A stretch of DNA of 64,000 nucleotides from Paenibacillus sp. G2S3 (GCF_030123105.1 NZ_CP126095.1:2852001-2916000), one strand, 5' to 3'; numbered from the stretch's first letter, positions 34,109 to 43,040 are shown. Notes: generated from the sequence alone by a model not told the origin. Numbers and translations: made by a program.

Positions 34109-34963
34109 ATGGCTAATCAGACGAGATTGCAGGCATTATCAGATTTCTTAAAAGCACGCCGTGCTGCCATCTCACCCAGCTCTGTTGGGCTGCCAGAAGG
34201 CACACGCAGGAGAACGCCTGGGCTTCGCAGGGAAGAAGTTGCCCAGCTAGCGGGAGTAAGCAGCACCTGGTATACGTGGCTAGAACAGGGCAGGGATATT
34301 AAAGTATCTTCGTCTGTTCTGGATTGTATTGCGACTGCCCTAAAGCTAACTAATGATGAGCGGAAATATCTTTTTGCACTAGCACTAGAGACTGGAACAG
34401 GGAATGTTCTATTTCAGCAAGAGGAATCCTCTGTAATAAGTCCTTCTCTACAGAAAATTTTACAGGAGCTGAGGACTTGTCCTACGATTATTTCAGACCG
34501 ACGTTGCGGGATTGTAGGTTGGAATGAGGCTGCAGCACATGTGTTTCTTGATTTCTTCAAACTGCCCATCGAGGAGAGAAACATGATTCGTTTGTTATTT
34601 GTTCGCAAGGAATTCAGACGTTTAGCCGTAAATTGGGAACAATTCGTAAGTGGATATCTATCCATCTTTAGAGCGTATTACGGACAATATGTAGAGGATC
34701 GTTGGTACGATGAATTTATTGAGGAATTAAAGGGACTTCATCCAGCGTTTAATGAAATGTGGGAACAAAGTCGGGTCAGCTCTGCTCCTGATGTACTTCT
34801 GGAATTCAGACATGCCAAAGCAGGAAAAATGTTATTTCATTTAACCTCATTACAGGTTCAAGGTAGCACAGATTTACGTTGTAGTATTTATACTCCAGCC
34901 GCAGATTCGAATACGGAAATTAAGCTGAAGCAGCTTATGGAACAGCATAAAGAATCACTTTAG
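34109..34963 (+). CDS. XRE regulator with MmyB-like ligand-binding domain
   Basis: 284 residues from the ATG at 34109 after GGAGAGGGAGCAA. N-terminal helix-turn-helix_31 domain: LSDFLKARRAAISPSSVGLPEG..RRTPGLRREEVAQLAGVSSTWYTWLEQG, highly typical of the MmyB-like family. C-terminal PAS-like MmyB ligand-binding domain: RCGIVGWNEAAAHVFLDF, EERNMIRLLF and FHLTSLQVQGSTDLRCSIYTP. A structure of a related protein was found with a fatty acid bound, as I recall, so a lipid signal is plausible and suits divergence from fabF. Ligand and targets not shown. Confidence 0.88.
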   Translation: MANQTRLQALSDFLKARRAAISPSSVGLPEGTRRRTPGLRREEVAQLAGVSSTWYTWLEQGRDIKVSSSVLDCIATALKLTNDERKYLFALALETGTGNVLFQQEESSVISPSLQKILQELRTCPTIISDRRCGIVGWNEAAAHVFLDFFKLPIEERNMIRLLFVRKEFRRLAVNWEQFVSGYLSIFRAYYGQYVEDRWYDEFIEELKGLHPAFNEMWEQSRVSSAPDVLLEFRHAKAGKMLFHLTSLQVQGSTDLRCSIYTPAADSNTEIKLKQLMEQHKESL

Positions 34964-34977
34964 TAGATTTCCATGAG

Positions 34978-35015
34978 AAAGCATCTCTAGCTGAATTATC
35001 AACTAGAGATGCTTT
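34978..35015. terminator. Bidirectional terminator
   Basis: AAAGCATCTCTAG (34978-34990) pairs perfectly with CTAGAGATGCTTT (35003-35015), between the XRE regulator and the convergent gene at 35039. Confidence 0.9.
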
Positions 35016-35038
35016 AGAGTATTGTGAAAATGAATCTA

Positions 35039-35326
35039 TTAGAAATCTGATGTTGAGATTTCAATAAATCCGAATGTTGTGCCCGCAGGAGTACTTAAGA
35101 GTGCTGCGACCAGCAGTGCATGAACTTGAAGTGTAAGACTATTGAATGCTGGAATCGTGTAAGTGATAACTGGAGCATTCACACGGGTTAATACTAGTTG
35201 TACCGGCTGGTCCGAGATATTGTTTACTGTAACTGCAGCATTAATACCACCTGCAAGGTTTTCATAATATGATTTGCCAATGACGGGTTCTAAAACAAAA
35301 AATTGTTGCGGTAATACGATGGCCAT
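35039..35326 (-). CDS. Small beta-rich protein of unknown function
   Basis: 95 residues, ATG at 35326 after AAAAGGAGGTCGTTACT. No signal peptide or cysteine. The composition is rich in Val, Thr, Leu and Ala with alternating hydrophobic strands (INAAVTVNNISDQPVQLVLT, VITYTIPAFNSLTLQVHALL) and ends GTTFGFIEISTSDF. This beta-sandwich-like pattern, without cysteines, recalls self-assembling spore-surface or appendage subunits in Bacilli, but similarity is weak and I assign no function. Own terminator at 34978. Confidence 0.65.
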   Translation of the reverse strand: MAIVLPQQFFVLEPVIGKSYYENLAGGINAAVTVNNISDQPVQLVLTRVNAPVITYTIPAFNSLTLQVHALLVAALLSTPAGTTFGFIEISTSDF

Positions 35327-35464
35327 AGTAACGACCTCCTTTTCATTTGATAGGATATACTATGCTGTAAATCTATTGATGGGAGAGCGAATGACACGGG
35401 GAATTAGCACTTTTTGATAGGGGACAAGGAGATTGTGTTCGGACACTACGATACTTATTCACAG

Positions 35465-35514
35465 AAAACGGGAGTGTCCGGTAGCCATCTACATGGCATG
35501 GACACTCCCGTTTT
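35465..35514. terminator. Terminator of the MFS gene
   Basis: AAAACGGGAGTGTCC (35465-35479) pairs perfectly with GGACACTCCCGTTTT (35500-35514), inner hairpin AGCCATCTACATGGC. On the minus strand it ends the MFS gene. Confidence 0.9.
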
Positions 35515-35526
35515 ATTGTTGGAGGA

Positions 35527-36696
35527 TTAATGAGTTGCTATATTCTTTTTATTGGCGTGTTTACTTCCATAGATTCTGTACAATATCAATCCGAACAGCA
35601 TGCCGATAAATGACATCACGGAAATCGTTAAGTAAAGGGCCTTACCGCCAAAGGCTTCATACAATGCTCCGCCAGCATATGAAGCGAGTATGCCTGATAC
35701 ACCGAAAAACAACAGCGCTAGTACAGTTTGACCTGTAGCACGCCATTCTTCAGGCACAATACTGTACAGATATTGAATAGCTGCGGAGTAAAACACCGGG
35801 AAGGTAAGAATTTGTAGAATCTGTAGATAAGCTAACAAATGCGGATCAGTAATCCAGGCTGAAATAAAGAATCGAAGAAAATAAAAGGCTCCAGAAATTG
35901 ATATTATGATAAGTTCTTTTCCTTTGCGTAGCCACCAAAAGCTTAAGGCAAAGACGATAATTTCACTCATTGCGGCGATAAAGAACGATTGACCTACTAA
36001 TTCAGGACTACCACCAAGCTCACGGATATAAACACCAAGGAAGGTATCATTCATTCGTGCAGGAACGGAGCTAATAAATATGAGCACTAGAAACAGCAGT
36101 GTTTCTTTGTTGCTAAGAAAATGCTTTAAGCTGTCAAGTGTAACTGGTTTACCGGTGACTGGAGCATCTGGCATGAACCAACTGACGATAAAGCTTGTAA
36201 GGCTAATTCCAACGAACAGCATGGCCATCCCTTGGGAGCCGAAATAACTCAGCACATAACCTGTGAGCAAAGCCATTACACCGTATCCTAACGCACCATA
36301 TGTACGGATCGACCCATAGCTGATTCCAGCTGCCTCGGAGATCCGGAAATTCAGGCTTTCAGCAAGCGGATCGATAGGCATCAAGAAGAAATAGAGCAGC
36401 ATCGCAAAAAGAATAAGTCCGACATAGCTGTTGGAATCGAATAAAAAGTAGCCCGTCACCGCAGAGCATAACAGTAGAACTAAAAGTACTTTGCGGATTG
36501 TTCTTGTTCTGTCACTAATCATCCCCCATAAGGGTTGAGCAATGATGGTAACAAACCCTCCTGTACCAATAATGAATCCGATTTGTGCCGGGTTTAGACC
36601 TTGCTCCCCTAGATAGACTGGCAGAAAAGGAATGAACATGGCCAGCAGGGCAAAGTACAAAAAGTTAAACCCTCGTAATAGTGTTGGTGCTTTCAT
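35527..36696 (-). CDS. MFS transporter, MFS_1-like (LacY/HcaT-like group)
   Basis: 389 residues, twelve hydrophobic segments. N-terminal motif GFNFLYFALLAMFIPFLPVYLGEQGLNPAQIGFIIGTGGF and the A-type loop QPLWGMISDRTRTIRK (between helices 2 and 3) are typical of the MFS_1_like family that includes LacY-related sugar and HcaT-like transporters. The second half has the equivalent loop LRKGKELIII. Substrate unknown. ATG after GAGGTAAAAAAATT. No neighbouring catabolic gene. Confidence 0.88.
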   Translation of the reverse strand: MKAPTLLRGFNFLYFALLAMFIPFLPVYLGEQGLNPAQIGFIIGTGGFVTIIAQPLWGMISDRTRTIRKVLLVLLLCSAVTGYFLFDSNSYVGLILFAMLLYFFLMPIDPLAESLNFRISEAAGISYGSIRTYGALGYGVMALLTGYVLSYFGSQGMAMLFVGISLTSFIVSWFMPDAPVTGKPVTLDSLKHFLSNKETLLFLVLIFISSVPARMNDTFLGVYIRELGGSPELVGQSFFIAAMSEIIVFALSFWWLRKGKELIIISISGAFYFLRFFISAWITDPHLLAYLQILQILTFPVFYSAAIQYLYSIVPEEWRATGQTVLALLFFGVSGILASYAGGALYEAFGGKALYLTISVMSFIGMLFGLILYRIYGSKHANKKNIATH

Positions 36697-36831
36697 AATT
36701 TTTTTACCTCACGTATTAATTAATATTTGTATAGAGTCAATTTTGATATTGTATCACGGATGTTGAATGATTAGGATATAAAACTATGATAAACTGAGAA
36801 TAATTAAAGCGAAATGCAAGGAGAAAAGCCG

Positions 36832-37599
36832 ATGATAAAGCTGGTATCATGGAATGTTAATGGCCTTCGGGCCTGTGTGAAAAAAGGATTTAATGACTAT
36901 TTTAAAGAAGTGGACGCTGATATCTTCTGTGTTCAAGAGACTAAGCTTCAGGAAGGGCAAATTACACTGGAGCACGGCGAAGAATATGATCAATACTGGA
37001 ATTACGCAGTGAAAAAGGGATATTCCGGTACGGCAATATTCACCAAAATCAAGCCTATCTCTGCGAGATATGGGATGGAAGAAGATGAAGAAGCAGAAGG
37101 TCGGATCATTACATTAGAGTTCGAACATTTTTATATGGTCAACGTCTATACACCAAATGCTAAACGAGATTTGTCTCGATTGGAATATAGAATGGAATGG
37201 GAGGACCGTTTCCGTAATTATCTCTTAGAACTGGACAAGCGTAAACCAGTTGTTGTCTGCGGAGACCTAAACGTAGCCCATGAGGATATTGATATCAAGA
37301 ATGCAAAGGCTAACCGTGGGAACTCCGGTTTTACGGATGAAGAGAGAGGGAAAATGAGTACGCTGCTAGAGTCGGGCTTCATAGATACGTTCCGATACCT
37401 TCACCCGGAGCTAGAAGGAGTATATTCATGGTGGTCTTATATGCCGAAGGTGAGAGAGCGGAATGTAGGCTGGCGGATTGATTATTTCCTAGCTTCTTCT
37501 AGACTTGCACCTAATGTAATTGATGCCCAAATCGATTGTCAGATCATGGGCAGTGATCATTGCCCGGTAATCTTGAAGCTTGCTGATTTTTCGGAATAA
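36832..37599 (+). CDS. exoA: Exodeoxyribonuclease III / AP endonuclease
   Basis: 255 residues from the ATG at 36832 after AAGGAGAAAAGCCG. Cleaves DNA at abasic sites in base excision repair. EEP-fold catalytic set: Asn in SWNVNGLRA, Glu in CVQETKLQ, Tyr in VNVYTPNAKRDL, Asp/Asn in VVCGDLNVAHEDID, and the C-terminal GSDHCPVILKL with catalytic Asp-His. WRIDYFLASSRL is the usual family motif. Length matches ExoA of B. subtilis (252). Single gene with its own terminator. Confidence 0.96.
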   Translation: MIKLVSWNVNGLRACVKKGFNDYFKEVDADIFCVQETKLQEGQITLEHGEEYDQYWNYAVKKGYSGTAIFTKIKPISARYGMEEDEEAEGRIITLEFEHFYMVNVYTPNAKRDLSRLEYRMEWEDRFRNYLLELDKRKPVVVCGDLNVAHEDIDIKNAKANRGNSGFTDEERGKMSTLLESGFIDTFRYLHPELEGVYSWWSYMPKVRERNVGWRIDYFLASSRLAPNVIDAQIDCQIMGSDHCPVILKLADFSE

Positions 37600-37612
37600 A
37601 ATAAAGTGATTT

Positions 37613-37655
37613 AAGGCCGCTAAGTTCCCGAAAAGAACAAAGCGGCCTTTCTTTT
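37613..37655. terminator. Bidirectional terminator between exoA and the serine hydrolase
   Basis: AAGGCCGCT (37613-37621) pairs with AGCGGCCTT (37641-37649) and is followed by TCTTTT. Confidence 0.88.
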
Positions 37656-37666
37656 ATTAACTATAC

Positions 37667-39109
37667 CTATTGTATGCTTCCAATGATATCATCGAATTCA
37701 AGCGGTCCCATATTTACATTGATCCGCTGCTTAAGGATTAGCGTATTCTCTAAAATATTAATATCAAGTGTAATCAAGAAAGGCATTTCAACAAACAGCA
37801 AGGACAACTGAAGCTGGTCTTCAGAAGACCAAGTAAAGCTGGACATAATTCGGTTCATGGAAGGCTCCAGGATCAGCGCAAAGCTTTCGAGCCATTGTCC
37901 TCGGCCTAATCGAATGACATTGTTCTCACCCAGTTTAGTTATTAAAGTAACCTCAGCTTCATCATTGTTGAAGGAGATAGAGATGGTAGCTAGTGAAAAT
38001 TGGTTGTCATCGAGTGTATAGGTTATGCCATTTATTTGATCTTCTAGAATAGATGACCGCTGTAATTGTGGAGGGTCTATCGATAAATTCTTTAATTGGT
38101 CTGCCAATTTGGCTGCTAATGCTTGATCTTCCAGAAGAGGAGCATCCTTCATATTGGGTAGTAAATGCTCCCACACTGCATTCAAAATTCCTTGAATACT
38201 ATTTGAAGCGGCAGTAATAGCAATTACCGCATCTTGATCAGGAAGAACAACGCAGAGTTGTCCGAATGCGCCATCGGCGCGGTAGGCTCCATGTTGGCAT
38301 CTCCAGAATTGATAACCATATCCGAGCGCCCAGTCATGATCGCCTTCGCCATTGGAAATATGTTTGGATGTAGCTTCTGTGATCCACTCTTCAGGCAGCA
38401 GGCGCTGATGATTCCAAATGCCTTTTTGCAAGAATAATTGTCCGAATTTAGCAATATCTTCAGTGGTAATGCTTAAGCCAAATCCCCCCGTGTTAATTCC
38501 ACGTGGACAAGACTGCCAAGTTGCTCCGTGAATACCAAGCGGAACGAACAGACGCGGTTCTAGATATTCTAGCAGTGTTTGGCCAGTAACTCTTTGAAGG
38601 ATCGCGGACAACATGTAAGTGGCGCCGGTATTATATAGGAAATGTGTACCTGGTTGTTTCTCCACTGGGACTGAGAAGAAAGCTTTAACCCAATTCCCGT
38701 CTGCACTTTTATGAAGTGTGTCCATAGTATCCACGACATGCCCGGTACCCATCATCAATAGATGTCTGATTGTCAGGTTGGATAGATTGTCAGTGATAGT
38801 CGCAGGAGCCTCTTCAGGGAAGAAGGAGATGACTGAATCGTCGAGTGTGATTAGCTTTTCTGTGACCGCAAACCCGATTGCAGTTGAGGTGAAGCTTTTG
38901 CTAAGGGAAAATAGCATATGTGGAAGATCGGACTTATAAGGAGACCACCAGCCTTCAGAGACCACATACCCATGCCGAAGGAGCGTGAAGCTATGCAGAC
39001 CTAAGCTTTGGTTCTCTACTGCATCAATAAAGGTGGATATTGCGGCTGATGATATGCCCTGCTCTTCTGGAAGACTTCTAGACAACTGCAAGCTACTTGT
39101 AGTTTCCAT
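37667..39109 (-). CDS. Class C beta-lactamase-like serine hydrolase
   Basis: 480 residues. Beta-lactamase (DD-peptidase/esterase EstB) fold with the nucleophile Ser68 in SLSK (FSLSKSFTSTAIGFAV), the YNTG motif as second catalytic Tyr (FLYNTGATYML) and ADGAFGQ near the place of the KTG box. No signal peptide, so it is probably cytoplasmic. After residue 330 a 150-residue C-terminal domain (EDQINGITYTLDDNQFSL...) of beta strands is present as in DUF-type serine hydrolases of Paenibacillus. Substrate unknown; an antibiotic-resistance role is not indicated. Confidence 0.88.
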   Translation of the reverse strand: METTSSLQLSRSLPEEQGISSAAISTFIDAVENQSLGLHSFTLLRHGYVVSEGWWSPYKSDLPHMLFSLSKSFTSTAIGFAVTEKLITLDDSVISFFPEEAPATITDNLSNLTIRHLLMMGTGHVVDTMDTLHKSADGNWVKAFFSVPVEKQPGTHFLYNTGATYMLSAILQRVTGQTLLEYLEPRLFVPLGIHGATWQSCPRGINTGGFGLSITTEDIAKFGQLFLQKGIWNHQRLLPEEWITEATSKHISNGEGDHDWALGYGYQFWRCQHGAYRADGAFGQLCVVLPDQDAVIAITAASNSIQGILNAVWEHLLPNMKDAPLLEDQALAAKLADQLKNLSIDPPQLQRSSILEDQINGITYTLDDNQFSLATISISFNNDEAEVTLITKLGENNVIRLGRGQWLESFALILEPSMNRIMSSFTWSSEDQLQLSLLFVEMPFLITLDINILENTLILKQRINVNMGPLEFDDIIGSIQ

Positions 39110-39196
39110 TCATTCATCTCCTAAATTTTGAGAATTCCTACCTTCCTATTCTATAATAAATTCCATTGTATAAATACTATATAAAAATGAAGATTT

Positions 39197-40333
39197 TTAA
39201 TCCTCTATAGAGCTGCTGTTTGAGGTATCGGTATTCAGTCTTTTCTCAGGCCATGAAATAACATGCGAGGTTCGGCTTAATTGCTCATAGATTAGCTGGT
39301 CATTTTTTTTGAATACCTTAATGACTAAATGAATAAAGAAAGCTAGATCGACCAGTAGAACAATGAGGTAAGCGACCGTTCTCAATGGTGAAGATAGAAG
39401 CCCAGTCACATCAGAATCGATAACAAGAGCGTGAAGTCCAAGTAATATCCAATATAGCAGACCATATCGGATCATAAGCGCCCAGAAAGAAGCTCGATTA
39501 CCTTTGCTCGTTACCCGAATACGTACAATCCATTTGCCTAAGGTCCGCCCACCAGTGAAAGCTGGAATCAGGATGAAGTAAATCCCTGTTACAATCCAGA
39601 AAGCACTTTTTATATCGAATCCATAAAGTACACCAAACCCGATGATCCACACCATACTATCGATGAAAAAAGCAATTCCTCTGCGGGTATAGGAGACTCT
39701 TTTGGCAGAACGGTCGATATTCGTATCCAGTTGTTCTATACGTGGCAGCAACCCATTAATCCATATAGCAATCCGAAATCCAAAGATCCCTCCCAGCGTG
39801 TTGGTAATAAGATCATCGACATCAAATAGGCGGTAGGGATGGTCAAAAAAGCCGTAGATACCTGTAACCTGAGTGACCTCAAAAGATAACGAAAGTATGA
39901 AAGACAAGAGAATACACATTCCCCAGCGCGCCCGAAAATAGTAGCCCAGAAATAATCCAAACGGCACAGTCAAAGCGATGTTAAATATCACCTGTAAAAA
40001 AGCAGGTTCACGCAGTAACGACCAATACGTTGAAATCTGATCAGGTATGATCTTAGAGCCATCTATAATATCTTGTATAAATTGTAGAGGGATGAGCTGC
40101 ATGATGCTCCCTGAAGGCGCCATGTTATGTCTAGAGGAAGGCATCGGAAGCAATACGAGAAAGTAAGCGTTCATAAGATAGAGCAGCAATAAGTATAGGA
40201 TTAAAGCTCTAAGCTTATGGATGTAGCCGTGTCTACGGTATTGCACGATTAGAAAAGGGAGTGTGAAGATCAATGCCGCTATAGGAAACATCATAAAGGC
40301 ATAAGAAATTGGGAAAAAGTAAGAATGAAACAT
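39197..40333 (-). CDS. VanZ-RDD fusion membrane protein
   Basis: 378 residues, ATG after GGCAGGTGACTT. N-terminal VanZ-like domain: four to five helices with LLYLMNAYFLVLLPMP, NIALTVPFGLFLGYYF, SFEVTQVTGIYGFFDHPYRLFDVDDLITNTLGGIFGF (the VanZ core D-D-x-x-x-N-x-x-G). From about residue 215 an RDD domain follows: RRGIAFFIDSMVWIIGF, GRTLGKWIVRIRV, with the Arg and two Asp signature partly kept. VanZ proteins have been linked to lipid II or glycopeptide response; RDD proteins are possible transporters. Function here unknown. Confidence 0.85.
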   Translation of the reverse strand: MFHSYFFPISYAFMMFPIAALIFTLPFLIVQYRRHGYIHKLRALILYLLLLYLMNAYFLVLLPMPSSRHNMAPSGSIMQLIPLQFIQDIIDGSKIIPDQISTYWSLLREPAFLQVIFNIALTVPFGLFLGYYFRARWGMCILLSFILSLSFEVTQVTGIYGFFDHPYRLFDVDDLITNTLGGIFGFRIAIWINGLLPRIEQLDTNIDRSAKRVSYTRRGIAFFIDSMVWIIGFGVLYGFDIKSAFWIVTGIYFILIPAFTGGRTLGKWIVRIRVTSKGNRASFWALMIRYGLLYWILLGLHALVIDSDVTGLLSSPLRTVAYLIVLLVDLAFFIHLVIKVFKKNDQLIYEQLSRTSHVISWPEKRLNTDTSNSSSIED

Positions 40334-40482
40334 AAGTCACCTGCCGAATCATTGTTTTTGTGGAAGAAAGGAGTCTGCTGCAAACTAGCTTTCCCGGCTC
40401 ATTATAAAATTTTATGATAGGGAACTCAACTTATTTATTTAGCGCTTCCGGCATACATATGTCTATAGAGGAGCGTGAAGTG

Positions 40483-40830
40483 ATGGAGAAAAAGGTGCAG
40501 CAGTATTATCGACTGAAACAAAAGCAAAAGGAAATCGAAAAAGAATTGGGTGAGCTGCGGCAGGAAATTCTAAGCTATTGTAGTGAGCAGGGGGCAACCG
40601 AGACTGAAATCGGAAGCTACAAAGTGAAGCTTGTGATGCAAAATCGCAAAGAATATGATGATCTGAAGCTATATGAAACCTTATCAGACCCCGAAGTGTG
40701 GCGTATGCTCTCCAAATCAGACCCCGCGAAGGTAGCAAGCTTGACCAAGCTTAATGTAATCTCTGAAGACAAGATTATGCATACCTATTCTTTAAAGACC
40801 GTAACCTTGCTGCAGGTGGATAAAAAATAA
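40483..40830 (+). CDS. Coiled-coil hypothetical protein
   Basis: 115 residues from the ATG at 40483 after AGAGGAGCGTGAAGTG; the frame is open to 40414, with another ATG at 40459, but the binding site supports 40483. The N-terminus is a charged coiled coil (YRLKQKQKEIEKELGELRQEILSY), followed by GSYKVKLVMQNRKEYDDLKLYETLSDPEVWRMLSKSDPAKVASLTKLNVI. It looks similar to phage Gp157-like or host-nuclease-associated small proteins, but I cannot name a family. No signal peptide. Terminator at 40842. Confidence 0.6.
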   Translation: MEKKVQQYYRLKQKQKEIEKELGELRQEILSYCSEQGATETEIGSYKVKLVMQNRKEYDDLKLYETLSDPEVWRMLSKSDPAKVASLTKLNVISEDKIMHTYSLKTVTLLQVDKK

Positions 40831-40841
40831 AGATTTACGTG

Positions 40842-40870
40842 AGCGGTCCCTTCATGGGGGCCGCTTTATT
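40842..40870 (+). terminator. Terminator of the coiled-coil gene
   Basis: AGCGGTCCC (40842-40850) pairs with GGGGCCGCT (40857-40865), then TTATT. Confidence 0.75.
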
Positions 40871-40995
40871 ATATCGAATCGCAACTCTTAGCGTTTTGCG
40901 TTAAAATAAGAAGTGAAGCTGACCGTCTGCTGTTAAGGAGCTCCGGTGCTTTGGTGCGACAGTAAAGCAACCATAGAGATGGAGGAAGAGAATTC

Positions 40996-42228
40996 ATGAA
41001 AGATTTTGAGGTAATGTTAGAGAAATATGCGAACCTGGTTGTAAAGGTAGGGGTAAATGTACAGCCTGGACAAGTCTTAATGGTGCATGCACCTATTGAA
41101 ACTGCAGAGCTTACTCGCTTGATTGTAGGTAAAGCCTACGAAGCAGGTGCTAAATATGTAATTGTAGATTGGGACGATGAAGCGACTACACGTATTCGTT
41201 ACGAAAAAGCTCCGGAAGATTCCTTCGATTACTATCCACAGTGGCAAGCAGAAATGATGGAGAAGTTTGCGGAAGAGAACGGCGCCATTTTACATATTAA
41301 AGTACCAGATCCGGAATTGTTCAATGGTATTGATTCTTCCAAAGTATCAAGAGCGGTCAAAGCGGCAGCGGTTGCTCGTAAAAACTACTCCAAATATACC
41401 CGTAATAGTAAAATCAGCTGGTCCCTCGTCAAGGCTCCAACGCGTGCTTGGGCAAACAAGGTGTTTGCTGATCTTCCAGAGGAAAAGCGAGTGGAGGCAA
41501 TGTGGGAAGCGGTATTCCAGATGAATCGTGTAGGAAGCGATGATCCTGTAGCTGCTTGGAGAGAACATATCGGTCAATTGAAAGAAAGTCAGGATAGAAT
41601 GAACGCTAAGCGTTATAAAAGCCTGCATTACCGCGCTCCAGGAACGGATCTGCATGTGGAGCTTCCAGAAGGTCATCTATGGCGTGGAGGCGGCGGAGAG
41701 AATGATAAGGGCGTGTATTTCGTGGCGAATATGCCAACGGAAGAGATCTATTCCATGCCTAATCGTACTGGAGTGAACGGAACTGTTAGAAGCACACTTC
41801 CATTGAATTTAAACGGACGTCTGGTCGAAGGGCTTTCATTTACTTTTAAAGATGGAAAAGTAGTAGCCTATGAAGCTGAGTCCGGACGTGAGCATCTGAC
41901 CTCGCTTCTAGCAACGGATGAAGGTGCATCTTATCTAGGAGAAGTGGCTTTAGTGCAGCATGATTCTCCAATCTCTCGCTTGAACCGAATTTTCTACAAT
42001 ACAGGGATTGATGAGAATGCCTCCTGCCATTTCGCGTTGGGAAGTGCCTATCCTGTCAATATTGAAGGCGGTACAAGGCTTACGAATGAAGAGCTTGTGG
42101 CACGAGGTGCTAATGTAAGCTTAACGCATGTCGATTTCATGATCGGTTCGGCAGAACTGGATATCGATGGAGAACTTGCGGATGGCACGATTGAACCGGT
42201 GTTCCGTAAGGGGAATTGGGTGCTGTAA
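40996..42228 (+). CDS. ampS: M29-family aminopeptidase
   Basis: 410 residues, the length of AmpS/AmpII. Metallo-aminopeptidase acting on small peptides in the cytosol. N-terminal domain with LVVKVGVNVQPGQVLMVHAPIETAELTRLI, then conserved metal-ligand residues in the second half: EGHLWRGGGGENDKGVYFVANMPTEEIYSMPNRTGVNG (Glu), SGREHL, GASYLGEVALVQHDSPIS (Glu), FALGSAYP (His), LTHVDFMIGSAELDIDG (His, Asp). Ribosome binding site GATGGAGGAAGAGAATTC. Single gene with terminator at 42240. Pattern closely follows B. subtilis AmpS. Confidence 0.94.
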   Translation: MKDFEVMLEKYANLVVKVGVNVQPGQVLMVHAPIETAELTRLIVGKAYEAGAKYVIVDWDDEATTRIRYEKAPEDSFDYYPQWQAEMMEKFAEENGAILHIKVPDPELFNGIDSSKVSRAVKAAAVARKNYSKYTRNSKISWSLVKAPTRAWANKVFADLPEEKRVEAMWEAVFQMNRVGSDDPVAAWREHIGQLKESQDRMNAKRYKSLHYRAPGTDLHVELPEGHLWRGGGGENDKGVYFVANMPTEEIYSMPNRTGVNGTVRSTLPLNLNGRLVEGLSFTFKDGKVVAYEAESGREHLTSLLATDEGASYLGEVALVQHDSPISRLNRIFYNTGIDENASCHFALGSAYPVNIEGGTRLTNEELVARGANVSLTHVDFMIGSAELDIDGELADGTIEPVFRKGNWVL

Positions 42229-42239
42229 GGTATAAATGT

Positions 42240-42280
42240 AAGGTCGTAATCTCGCTTTAGGGAGTTACGGCCTTTTTTTT
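42240..42280 (+). terminator. Terminator of ampS
   Basis: AAGGTCGTAATCTC (42240-42253) pairs with GGAGTTACGGCCTT (42261-42274), then eight T. Confidence 0.88.
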
Positions 42281-42420
42281 GGTGAAAGGATTTATGTTAT
42301 AGAAAGTATTTTAATTCCTATGTGTTTTTGGTTAGGGTTGTTTCCTTTTTATAAACTGGTAAGCTTATGGTAGACCTTCTTAGTAGAAGGCCTATATTTT
42401 TATGCAAAGGAGACTTAGCC

Positions 42421-42495
42421 ATGAATCATATGTCTTTATTAGTTATTAGAGATGGACGGAGAGCTGATGGGAGGGAAATCTACTATGAGCCATAG
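42421..42495 (+). CDS. Putative 24-residue leader peptide before khtT
   Basis: ATG at 42421 is 8 bases after AAGGAG (42407-42412) and opens MNHMSLLVIRDGRRADGREI, ending with TAG at 42493. It follows a hairpin with a T-rich tail and precedes the khtT-like gene by 37 bases. Spacing of the binding site is ideal, but the frame is short and no homologue is known to me. Confidence 0.35.
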   Translation: MNHMSLLVIRDGRRADGREIYYEP

Positions 42496-42532
42496 TTTTT
42501 GGGGAACAGGTGGGGGAGAAAGGGGAAGTGAA

Positions 42533-43030
42533 ATGGATATTAGAGAAGTGGATTTGCCTGGCATTGGACGTAAATATTGCATGAATACACGCTCGGGAGA
42601 GAGCTTAACCATTGTTATTCATAATGATGAAAGACGTGAGATGTATCATTTAACTGATGGAGGCAACGAGACCCTGTCCAATGTGACGTTAGATGATGAA
42701 GAGTCAAGAACTGTATCGGCAATACTTGCTGGTATTACTTATAAGCCTAAGGCAGTCGAAGTCGAGGAAAATTTGTTTGAGGACCTGATTGTAGACTGGT
42801 TGCGGATTACTCCTGCTAGTCCTTTGATTGGAAGAACCATAGGGGAACTTGAGATTAGAGAACGTACGGGCGCTGCAATCATCGCTATTGTAGAAGCGGA
42901 CAAGCGTAAATTCCTAAACCCTGGTCCAGAGTATAGCTTCAAGGAGGGATCGACACTTGTAGCCGCAGGGGACGCGAAGCAATTTATTGCCCTGAAGCGG
43001 TTGATGTCAGAGGATGTCCTTAGTAAATAA
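42533..43030 (+). CDS. khtT: KhtT-like K+/H+ antiporter regulatory subunit, orphan
   Basis: 165 residues from the ATG at 42533 after GGGGAAGTGAA; the upstream in-frame extension (from 42452) matches nothing in the family. Starts MDIREVDLPGIGRKYCMNTRSGESLTIVIHND, characteristic of KhtT, and continues with VTLDDEESRTVSAILAGITYKPKAVE and an RCK_C (TrkA-C) domain (SPLIGRTIGELEIRERTGAAIIAIVEADKR..LVAAGDAKQFIALKRL). In B. subtilis KhtT regulates the antiporter KhtU and its RCK_C domain binds c-di-AMP. No antiporter gene is adjacent: the next gene is the convergent trpS. Confidence 0.88.
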   Translation: MDIREVDLPGIGRKYCMNTRSGESLTIVIHNDERREMYHLTDGGNETLSNVTLDDEESRTVSAILAGITYKPKAVEVEENLFEDLIVDWLRITPASPLIGRTIGELEIRERTGAAIIAIVEADKRKFLNPGPEYSFKEGSTLVAAGDAKQFIALKRLMSEDVLSK

Positions 43031-43040
43031 TATTTTCTTA

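Larger units (their letters stand above)
42229..42532 (+). other. Leader region of the khtT-like gene
   Basis: About 300 bases: ampS terminator (42240-42280), a second hairpin with GACCTTCT/AGAAGGCC and a T-rich tail (42371-42400) and a 24-codon open frame with a good ribosome binding site (42421-42495). Nothing else is recognisable. Confidence 0.5.
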
